From positions 1 through 11,896 of the forward strand of contig DAIDJX010000080.1 in assembly GCA_027451165.1 (NCBI GenBank): DNA of 11,896 nucleotides, written 5' to 3'. Shown here in pieces: positions 7,265 through 11,896 of the stretch. The stretch comes from Prolixibacteraceae bacterium. GTDB taxonomy: Bacteria; Bacteroidota; Bacteroidia; Bacteroidales; Prolixibacteraceae. The notes beneath the pieces are model-generated. The model was not told where the DNA came from, made no database searches, and saw only the letters and a program-made list of their open reading frames with translations. The position numbers and the translations under genes were made by a program. The stretch's first letter is position 1, and each line of letters starts with the position of its first letter.

Positions 7265-8629
7265 ATGACGTTCAGAAATTTAGGAATTATTGAGCCTATC
7301 CTCCAGGCATTATCGGCGGAAGGCTACACGCAACCCACCCCCATTCAGGAACAAGCCATTCCCATTCTTTTACAGGGAAAAGATTTACTGGGCTGTGCCC
7401 AGACAGGTACCGGAAAGACTGCAGCTTTTGCTATTCCCATATTACAGCATTTGTACAGGGAGCAGCGCTCAGTCCGGAATTCCGGGAAAATACGCGCACT
7501 TGTTGTTACCCCTACCCGGGAACTTGCCATACAAATCGGAGAAAGTTTTACCACCTATGGTAAATTCACCGGAGTTACAAACACTGTTATTTTCGGCGGC
7601 GTTAAGCAACATGCCCAGGTACAGGCGCTCCAACAGGGTGTCGATGTGCTGGTGGCTACTCCCGGACGGTTGCTGGACCTGATGGATCAGGGATACATTA
7701 CCCTTGACCAAATTGGTTATTCCGTTCTGGATGAAGCCGACCGTATGCTCGATATGGGTTTCATCCATGATATCCGGAAGATTATCACCCGGTTGCCTTC
7801 CAAACGGCAATCCCTCTTTTTCTCAGCCACCATGCCACCCGATATCGTGGAGCTTTCTAAGAAAATATTAGGGAATCCTGAGAAAATTACGATTCATCCT
7901 GAAATTACCACCGCGGAAAAAGTAAGACAGTCTCTCTATTTTGTTGAAAAACAGCAAAAGCCCGGTTTATTGATTCACTTGCTGAATAAAAAGCCGGGAG
8001 CTTCAGTGCTTATTTTTTCAAGAACCAAGCATGGGGCCGACAAGATTGTACGACTGCTGAAAAAAGAGAAAATCGATGCTGCTGCCATTCACGGCAACAA
8101 ATCGCAAAATGCCCGTCAACTCGCGCTTGGCAATTTCAAAAGCGGCCATTCCAATGTGCTCGTGGCTACCGACATTGCTGCCCGCGGTATCGATATTGAA
8201 GATTTGCAGCTGGTCATCAATTATGACCTGCCCAATATACCGGAGACCTATGTCCACCGCATTGGCAGGACTGGCAGGGCCGGAGCAGGTGGCAACGCAG
8301 TGTCTTTTTGTGATGCGGAGGAAAAGAGTTATCTTCATGATATTCATCGCCTCATTGGGAAATCAATTCCTGTTATGGAACATCCTTTTATGGGAACGGG
8401 TGACGGAAAGGTTGCCGCAACGATGCAACTGCAGGAAGCTGAGGTGATCAGAAAAAATCAAAAGCAGGGAACATCCATCCGGACAAAAGGTCAGAATGGA
8501 ACCTATTCCGGAGCAAGGATGAAAGAAGTACAATCTGTAAGCATTCCTGGCAAATTGGAACACAAACATTCCGGACAGGCAGCGGGTATGGAAAGCTCGA
8601 AAAGAATTATCCACCTGAGAAGAAATTGA
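7265..8629 (+). CDS. DEAD-box ATP-dependent RNA helicase, RhlE-like
   Basis: Unwinds RNA duplexes with ATP and is likely involved in ribosome assembly or mRNA turnover, especially in the cold; cytoplasmic. All motifs are present in order in 454 residues: Q motif (F3 and PTPIQ at 24-28), motif I AQTGTGKT 45-52, Ia PTRELA 83-88, Ib TPGR 132-135, II DEAD 156-159, III SAT 187-189, IV around 248-253, V ATDIAARGID 301-310 and VI HRIGRTGR 331-338. The two RecA-like domains end near 370; the remaining 80 residues are a Lys/Gln/Gly/Ser-rich, probably unstructured RNA-binding tail typical of RhlE proteins. It is followed after 54 bases by a cold-shock protein gene, and the two probably act together as RNA chaperones. 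Confidence 0.95.
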   Translation: MTFRNLGIIEPILQALSAEGYTQPTPIQEQAIPILLQGKDLLGCAQTGTGKTAAFAIPILQHLYREQRSVRNSGKIRALVVTPTRELAIQIGESFTTYGKFTGVTNTVIFGGVKQHAQVQALQQGVDVLVATPGRLLDLMDQGYITLDQIGYSVLDEADRMLDMGFIHDIRKIITRLPSKRQSLFFSATMPPDIVELSKKILGNPEKITIHPEITTAEKVRQSLYFVEKQQKPGLLIHLLNKKPGASVLIFSRTKHGADKIVRLLKKEKIDAAAIHGNKSQNARQLALGNFKSGHSNVLVATDIAARGIDIEDLQLVINYDLPNIPETYVHRIGRTGRAGAGGNAVSFCDAEEKSYLHDIHRLIGKSIPVMEHPFMGTGDGKVAATMQLQEAEVIRKNQKQGTSIRTKGQNGTYSGARMKEVQSVSIPGKLEHKHSGQAAGMESSKRIIHLRRN

Positions 8630-8647
8630 AAGCAGACTAAAAAATAA

Positions 8648-8662
8648 TTAGTATATTACTAA
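8648..8662. promoter_or_regulatory. 15-nt palindrome in the leader of the cold-shock gene
   Basis: TTAGTA-TAT-TACTAA is a perfect inverted repeat with 6-nt arms, 21 bases before the ATG of the cold-shock gene. It could be an operator or a weak RNA hairpin. The function is unknown and a chance match in AT-rich sequence is possible. Confidence 0.3.
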
Positions 8663-8683
8663 GAACATCAATTAATTAACAAC

Positions 8684-8875
8684 ATGTACAAAGGAAAAGT
8701 CAAATTTTTCAATGAATCCCGTGGATTCGGGTTCATTCAGGACAAAGACTCCGCTAATGAGTATTTTGTCCACTCTTCAGGTTTAGTTGACCACATCTGG
8801 GAAAATGATGAGGTTACCTTCGAACTGAAAGAAGGCAGAAGAGGGGTAAATGCAGTGAATGTCAAGAAAGCATAA
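8684..8875 (+). CDS. Cold-shock protein, CspA family
   Basis: A 63-residue single-domain OB-fold protein that binds single-stranded RNA and DNA and keeps mRNA unfolded, typically at low temperature. The RNA-binding motifs are clear: RNP1-type RGFGFIQ at 13-19 and RNP2-type YFVHSSG at 27-33, with the usual start GKVKFFN at 4-10. The length is slightly shorter than the common 65-70 residues, and it ends in VNVKKA as expected. It follows the RNA helicase gene and is closed by a strong terminator, so the pair probably forms one cold-inducible unit. Confidence 0.95.
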   Translation: MYKGKVKFFNESRGFGFIQDKDSANEYFVHSSGLVDHIWENDEVTFELKEGRRGVNAVNVKKA

Positions 8876-8902
8876 TCTGAAATATTACCAGCGTTTTAAT
8901 AG

Positions 8903-8939
8903 AAATTCCGGGAGAAAAATAGCTCCCGGAATTTTTTTT
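8903..8939 (+). terminator. Intrinsic terminator after the cold-shock gene
   Basis: A perfect 12-bp stem (AAATTCCGGGAG at 8903-8914 with its complement at 8923-8934), an 8-nt loop and a run of eight T (8932-8939). It ends transcription of the helicase/cold-shock unit. On the minus strand only a weak T-rich tail follows, so any use by acr3 coming from the other side would be less efficient. Confidence 0.9.
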
Positions 8940-8961
8940 ACCATTCGACTATCCTAATCTG

Positions 8962-9993
8962 TTAAGATTTTTCAAAAAACCTGCGTTTAAAATAAAGCGC
9001 CACATTCACTAAAAGAACCAGTACCGGTACTTCCACCAGCGGTCCGATCACCGTGGCGAAAGCAGCCTGCGATTCTATTCCGAATACGGCAATGGCAACG
9101 GCAATGGCCAGCTCAAAATCATTGCTGCCGGCAGTGAATGCCAGCGTGGTTGACTTTTCATAACCGGCCTTCATCCACCGCGCAATAAAAAAGGTGACAA
9201 AAAACATCAGGGCGAAATAAATGGTATAAGGAATCGCCACACGCAAAACATCCAGCGGCAACTCAATGATCTTTTCCCCTTTCAGCGAGAACATCACAAA
9301 AATGGTGAACAACAGGGCGATGGGTGTCAGCCAGGAAGCTTTGGGAATGAACCGGTTGAAATACCAGTCGCTTCCTTTCCATTTCCGCAACAGAAGATTG
9401 GTGATCAACCCTGCTGCAAAAGGTATCCCGAGATAGATCAGGACAGTGACAGCAATTTCAGAAACAGAGACATGCACGATGGTCCCTTTCAGACCGAAAA
9501 GTGGCGGGAGGAGTGTAATAAAGACCCAGGCATAGACGGAATAGAGAAAGACCTGGAAAATGGCGTTAAAAGCTACCAATCCGGCAGCCAGTTCGGTATC
9601 CCCTTTGGCAAGGTCGTTCCAAACCAGCACCATGGCAATGCAACGGGCCAGACCGACCAGGATCACCCCCACCATGAGCCCGGGATGGTTGTGCAGGAAA
9701 ACGATGGCCAGAAAAAACATAACCAGCGGGCCGATGATCCAGTTCTGGGTCAGGGACAGGCCCAGCAATTTTACATTTTTAAATACCAGCGGAAGCTTTT
9801 CATACTTCACCTTGGCCAAGGGGGGAAACATCATCAGGATCAGCCCGATGGCAATGGGAATATTGGTGGTTCCCGAACTCATGGAGTTCCAGAAACCGGA
9901 GATACCCGGCGCAAAATAACCTATACCTACTCCGGCTGCCATGACCAGGAAAATCCACAGGGTGAGATAACGGTCGAAAAATCTGAGTTTCAT
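8962..9993 (-). CDS. acr3: Arsenite efflux permease Acr3
   Basis: Exports arsenite (As(III)) from the cytoplasm using the proton gradient; inner-membrane protein of the Acr3/BART superfamily with about ten membrane helices in 343 residues. The key cysteine is C118 in GLARCIAMVLVWNDLA, and the conserved glutamate is E294 in GSNDFELA. Their spacing of 176 residues equals that between Cys129 and Glu305 in the studied Corynebacterium Acr3. It is the last gene of the ars cluster, 55 bases after arsM, and a 37-nt repeat fills most of that gap. Often labelled ArsB, but it is unrelated in sequence to the E. coli ArsB pump. Confidence 0.95.
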   Translation of the reverse strand: MKLRFFDRYLTLWIFLVMAAGVGIGYFAPGISGFWNSMSSGTTNIPIAIGLILMMFPPLAKVKYEKLPLVFKNVKLLGLSLTQNWIIGPLVMFFLAIVFLHNHPGLMVGVILVGLARCIAMVLVWNDLAKGDTELAAGLVAFNAIFQVFLYSVYAWVFITLLPPLFGLKGTIVHVSVSEIAVTVLIYLGIPFAAGLITNLLLRKWKGSDWYFNRFIPKASWLTPIALLFTIFVMFSLKGEKIIELPLDVLRVAIPYTIYFALMFFVTFFIARWMKAGYEKSTTLAFTAGSNDFELAIAVAIAVFGIESQAAFATVIGPLVEVPVLVLLVNVALYFKRRFFEKS

Positions 9994-9998
9994 GAGCT

Positions 9999-10035
9999 AA
10001 TTTGAAAATTTGAAGATTTGAAAATTTGAAAATGC
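9999..10035 (+). repeat. 37-nt repeat, copy A (four ATTTGAAA units, ends ATGC)
   Basis: Four tandem 8-nt units at 10000-10031 (ATTTGAAA, ATTTGAAG, ATTTGAAA, ATTTGAAA) followed by ATGC. It matches copy B (10861-10897) in 35 of 37 positions in the same orientation, and copy C (11303-11339) in 34 of 37 in the opposite orientation. It lies between arsM and acr3, so copies A and B enclose arsM as direct repeats. No partner in inverted orientation is seen next to it, so it is a solitary copy. Confidence 0.9.
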
Positions 10036-10048
10036 AACTGTTTACAAA

Positions 10049-10852
10049 TTACTTTTCTGCATAAACAGTAATACTGAAGATGCCAAATCCCGACTGTTTG
10101 AATGTTTTCAGTTGTTCAGGGGTGATGTAATCCAATAATAAATCATCCGGTAGTAAATCCTGACGCGATTTTTGGATGGTCACGTTATTCAGACCGGCAT
10201 TTTTCATGATATCCAGGTATTCATCCATTTGAATAGCGCCGGATACACAGCCTGCATACATTTCGGCAGCTTCCTTCACTTCAACGGGCAAATCTCCTTT
10301 GATGACAATATCTGAAACGGAAAGGTGGCCTCCCGGTTTCAGCACCCTGAAAATTTCATCGAAAGCTTTCTTTTTGTCAGGGACCAGGTTCAGTACACAG
10401 TTGCTGATCACCACATCGGCGGTATTGTCATCCACAGGCATGTTTTCAATGTCACCCAGCCGGAATTCCACATTGCTGAAACCCAGCTTTGCCACATTCG
10501 CCCTGGCTTTTCCGATCATTTCTTCTGTCATGTCTATTCCTATGACATGGCCGTGTTCCCCGGTAAGCGCCCTGGCCACAAAACAGTCGTTCCCTGCTCC
10601 CGAACCCAGGTCAATGACGGTATCCCCGGGATTAATCCTGGCATATTCAGTGGGGATTCCGCAACCCAATCCAAGGTCAGCCTCCCGGTTATAGCCCGTT
10701 AAATCACTGTAATTTTCACTGAATACGGTATAATCCACTTCAGAGCCGCAGCAGGATGTACCACAACCACAGGAAGTATTCTGTACATAAGATTTCCGGG
10801 CGATTTCACCATATTTTTCCCGGACGATCATTTTTAATTCTTCTGGTTTCAT
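10049..10852 (-). CDS. arsM: Arsenite S-adenosylmethionine methyltransferase ArsM
   Basis: Methylates arsenite to mono-, di- and trimethyl arsenicals with SAM; cytoplasmic, 267 residues. The SAM-binding motif I is DLGSGAGND at 81-89, with D107 at the end of the next strand (GIDMTEEM). The arsenic-binding cysteines fit the ArsM pattern: an N-terminal Cys cluster (C28, C30, C34, C35), C64 in GLGCGIP, C152 in SNCVLNL and C202 in YAGCVSGA, the last two being the pair required for binding As(III) in studied enzymes. Generic tools may label it a UbiE-type methyltransferase, but the cysteines and the neighbours arsC and acr3 make ArsM the better call. Short 37-nt repeats lie on both sides. Confidence 0.94.
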   Translation of the reverse strand: MKPEELKMIVREKYGEIARKSYVQNTSCGCGTSCCGSEVDYTVFSENYSDLTGYNREADLGLGCGIPTEYARINPGDTVIDLGSGAGNDCFVARALTGEHGHVIGIDMTEEMIGKARANVAKLGFSNVEFRLGDIENMPVDDNTADVVISNCVLNLVPDKKKAFDEIFRVLKPGGHLSVSDIVIKGDLPVEVKEAAEMYAGCVSGAIQMDEYLDIMKNAGLNNVTIQKSRQDLLPDDLLLDYITPEQLKTFKQSGFGIFSITVYAEK

Positions 10853-10860
10853 AAAAAAAC

Positions 10861-10897
10861 AATTTGAAAATTTGATGATTTGAAAATTTGATAATGC
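10861..10897 (+). repeat. 37-nt repeat, copy B; left inverted repeat of the four-helix cassette
   Basis: Units ATTTGAAA, ATTTGATG, ATTTGAAA, ATTTGATA at 10862-10893, then ATGC. The stop codon of the four-helix gene (10898-10900) directly abuts its inner end. It pairs with copy C at 11303-11339: 32 of 37 positions complementary, two more as G-U in RNA. It ends eight bases before the arsM start. Confidence 0.9.
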
Positions 10898-11248
10898 TTA
10901 TTCAGATTTAGATGAGCTGATTATTTTAGACAGGATCTTTATAATCGGCTGAAGACTATTTGATAAAGATTCATTTTTCGGATAGTTTTTGGAAAGAGAA
11001 CAAAGCAATAACCAATATTCTGTTTCATCGGCTTCTTTGGCTGCAATTTTCATCTTGTGGATAAAATCTGCCTTGCTTTCAGCATTTTGGGCCTCTCTGA
11101 TATTTGCACCGATTGAAGTTCCGGATTTAATAAGTTGTCTGGCAATTCCATATTTTTTACTTTCTTCCAAGAGTTCTGAATATTCAATGATATCAAGTGC
11201 AAATTCCAAAGAAAGTTTTACAATTAAATTCTCTTTATCATTTCTCAT
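10898..11248 (-). CDS. Four-helix-bundle protein, 23S rRNA intervening-sequence (IVP/S23) family
   Basis: A 116-residue, all-helical cytoplasmic protein of the family found as ORF in 23S rRNA intervening sequences (TIGR02436-type) and as many free-standing genes in Bacteroidota. The family core is clear: RQLIKSGTSIGANIREA at 37-53, then AESKADFIHKMKIAAKEADE at 56-75, then TEYWLLL. It is probably an oligomeric basic bundle that may bind nucleic acid; the biochemical role of free-standing members is not known. The DNA is markedly richer in A and T than the ars genes around it. The gene fits exactly between two inverted 37-nt repeats, with its stop codon touching the left one. It has no evident role in arsenic resistance. 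Avd proteins of diversity-generating retroelements share the fold, but no reverse transcriptase is here. Confidence 0.9.
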   Translation of the reverse strand: MRNDKENLIVKLSLEFALDIIEYSELLEESKKYGIARQLIKSGTSIGANIREAQNAESKADFIHKMKIAAKEADETEYWLLLCSLSKNYPKNESLSNSLQPIIKILSKIISSSKSE

Positions 11249-11274
11249 AACATTATTTTTTTAAAAAGGGTTAA

Positions 11275-11282
11275 CAAAGTTA
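11275..11282 (-). promoter_or_regulatory. Bacteroidota-type -7 element for the four-helix gene
   Basis: On the minus strand TAACTTTG matches TAnnTTTG fully and lies 26 bases before the ATG at 11248. The upstream bases form an ATTGAT-T-ATCAAT palindrome (11282-11294) that overlaps its first base. A -33 TTTG occurs only at a longer than usual distance, inside the repeat. It suggests that the cassette gene has its own promoter independent of the ars cluster. Confidence 0.45.
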
Positions 11283-11302
11283 TTGATTATCAATGCTTTT
11301 TC

Positions 11303-11339
11303 GCATTTTCAAATCTTCAAATTTTCAAATCTTCAAATT
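11303..11339 (-). repeat. 37-nt repeat, copy C; right inverted repeat, overlaps arsC 3' end
   Basis: On the minus strand it reads as units ATTTGAAG, ATTTGAAA, ATTTGAAG, ATTTGAAA, then ATGC, with the same outer (AATTTG) and inner (AATGC) ends as copies A and B but in the opposite orientation. Its first 15 bases on the minus strand (11339-11325) are also the last codons and the TGA stop of arsC. Confidence 0.9.
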
Positions 11340-11744
11340 CTCTTCATAAAATTTAAAGAACGCTTTTTTAATTTCATCCCTCACCCGGTAATATTCGCTT
11401 TGGATGAATTCCGGTGTTCCGGTGGCATGGGAGGGGTCATCAAATCCCATGTGGAGGCGGTTTTTTACTTTGCCGGAAAATACCGGGCAGTTTTCGTTGG
11501 CTCCTCCACAGACCGTGATCACATAATCCCATTCTTCTCCGAGGTACATGGAGACGGGATCGGAGGTATGGTGGCTGATGTCGATCCCGGCCTCCTTCAT
11601 CACTTCCACCGCTTTGTGATTCAGTTTTCCGGAAGCTTCCGTTCCGGCGGAGCAGACGGTCAGCCCGGGATCGAATGATTGCAGAAAGCCATGGGCCATC
11701 TGACTTCGGCAACTGTTGCCGGTGCAAAGGATCAAAATCTTCAT
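11325..11744 (-). CDS. arsC: Arsenate reductase, thioredoxin-coupled (LMW phosphatase fold)
   Basis: Reduces arsenate to arsenite, which Acr3 then exports; cytoplasmic, 139 residues, a normal length. The phosphatase P-loop is CTGNSCRS at 7-14 (nucleophile C7, R13). The redox pair is C79 and C86 (VCGGANENC), spaced as Cys82 and Cys89 of Staphylococcus aureus ArsC. The catalytic Asp lies in FDDPSHATG at 101-109. So it belongs to the thioredoxin-recycled class, not the glutaredoxin class. The last four residues (NLKI) and the stop are encoded by the 37-nt repeat copy C. It starts 16 bases after the stop of an unidentified upstream gene, so they are probably co-transcribed. Confidence 0.95.
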   Translation of the reverse strand: MKILILCTGNSCRSQMAHGFLQSFDPGLTVCSAGTEASGKLNHKAVEVMKEAGIDISHHTSDPVSMYLGEEWDYVITVCGGANENCPVFSGKVKNRLHMGFDDPSHATGTPEFIQSEYYRVRDEIKKAFFKFYEENLKI

Positions 11745-11746
11745 AA

Positions 11747-11769
11747 AAGATTTATTTAAATTAAATCTT
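11747..11769. other. AT-rich inverted repeat before arsC
   Basis: Arms AAGATTTA (11747-11754) and TAAATCTT (11762-11769) are perfect complements around a 7-nt loop. It spans the stop codon of the upstream gene and ends 2 bases before the arsC start, so it could be an operator or a weak hairpin affecting arsC translation. It is AT-rich and may be chance. Confidence 0.3.
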
Positions 11770-11896
11770 ATACATACTGATTAGGATAAGTTTATGATCA
11801 TCAGGAAGTTCACATTGTCTCTTAGTTACCCATTCCATGATCTCTGATATCGGAGGTTCCGGAGTGCAGTGCCAGGGAGGAGCTATGAATTCTATA
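11761..11896 (-). CDS. C-terminal fragment of an unidentified protein upstream of arsC
   Basis: A minus-strand frame open from the right window edge to a TAA at 11763-11761, giving 44 residues and no start within the window. The fragment contains PPWHCTPEPP and LPDDHKLILISMYKI and has two cysteines. The other two minus-strand frames are broken by stops. I do not recognise the family. Position and the 16-base gap to arsC suggest a gene of the same transcript, so an arsenic-related or regulatory role is possible, but the tail does not look like an ArsR that I know. Confidence 0.5.
   Translation of the reverse strand, partial: IEFIAPPWHCTPEPPISEIMEWVTKRQCELPDDHKLILISMYKI

Larger units (their letters stand above)
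10861..11339 (-). mobile_element. Putative IVS-like cassette: four-helix-bundle gene within 37-nt inverted repeats
   Basis: A 479-bp unit bounded by inverted copies B and C of the 37-nt repeat and carrying one AT-rich gene of the 23S rRNA intervening-sequence protein family with its own promoter-like -7 element. It lies between arsC and arsM, which are otherwise expected to be close together. Size, ORF family and complementary ends resemble the intervening sequences of 23S rRNA in Leptospira and Coxiella, which RNase III removes from the transcript. No transposase and no clear target-site duplication are visible. That it is mobile or excised is inference; the repeats and the gene are directly seen. 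Confidence 0.5.

Noticed and set aside
9999..10897. Composite transposon carrying arsM between direct repeats A and B
   Set aside because: The repeats are only 37 nt, encode no transposase and show no target-site duplication; arsM is a natural partner of acr3 and arsC.
10898..11248. Avd accessory protein of a diversity-generating retroelement
   Set aside because: The fold is shared, but there is no reverse transcriptase, template repeat or variable repeat in the window.
9999..11339. CRISPR array or CRISPR-like repeats
   Set aside because: The 37-nt blocks are few, differ in orientation, are internally tandem, and are separated by whole genes rather than by spacers of even length. No cas gene is present.
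10861..11339. True 23S rRNA intervening sequence
   Set aside because: No rRNA sequence flanks it; both neighbours are protein-coding ars genes. Only the architecture is similar.

Overview
The window looks like a chromosomal segment from a Bacteroidota genome, most likely an anaerobic or environmental Bacteroidales-type organism. The signs are: genes with little or no Shine-Dalgarno sequence, two good matches to the Bacteroidota -7 promoter element (TAnnTTTG), a secreted GH127 beta-L-arabinofuranosidase of the kind common in this phylum, a RhlE-type helicase followed by a small cold-shock protein, and intergenic repeats built from short A/T-rich units. Phylum is inferred from these features; genus cannot be told. 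All gene-free stretches are shorter than 150 bases.

Left part, plus strand (1-3169): an envelope transport operon. It holds the C-terminal part of a FtsX/MacB-type ABC permease, cut by the window edge, a LolD/MacB-type ATPase, and an outer-membrane beta-barrel protein 8 bases after the ATPase. Permease and ATPase are separated by a 124-bp palindromic repeat element with 29-nt arms. Next come a secreted protein of unknown function (3269-3778) and a large secreted GH127 enzyme (3834-6200). Convergent to these is cysK (6226-7137, minus strand).

Middle (7138-8939): a divergent promoter region, then a DEAD-box RNA helicase and a CspA-family cold-shock protein, closed by a strong intrinsic terminator. 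This is a cold/RNA-structure module.

Right part, minus strand (8962-11896): an arsenic-resistance gene cluster, read from right to left. It consists of an unidentified C-terminal fragment at the window edge, thioredoxin-type arsenate reductase (arsC), a four-helix-bundle protein of the 23S rRNA intervening-sequence (IVP/S23) family, arsenite methyltransferase (arsM) and the Acr3 arsenite efflux pump. ArsC would reduce arsenate to arsenite, Acr3 would export it and ArsM would methylate it. No arsR is visible; it may lie beyond the right edge.

The most interesting structure is inside the ars cluster. The four-helix-bundle gene is AT-rich and enclosed exactly by a pair of 37-nt inverted repeats (10861-10897 and 11303-11339), each made of four tandem 8-nt units of the type ATTTGAAA ending in ATGC. 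A third copy, in direct orientation to the left one, lies between arsM and acr3. The right repeat supplies the last codons and stop of arsC. The architecture (ORF of the IVP family with complementary ends, 479 bp in total) mirrors the intervening sequences of 23S rRNA, but here it sits in a protein-coding operon. I propose it as a free-standing IVS-like mobile or RNA-processed cassette.
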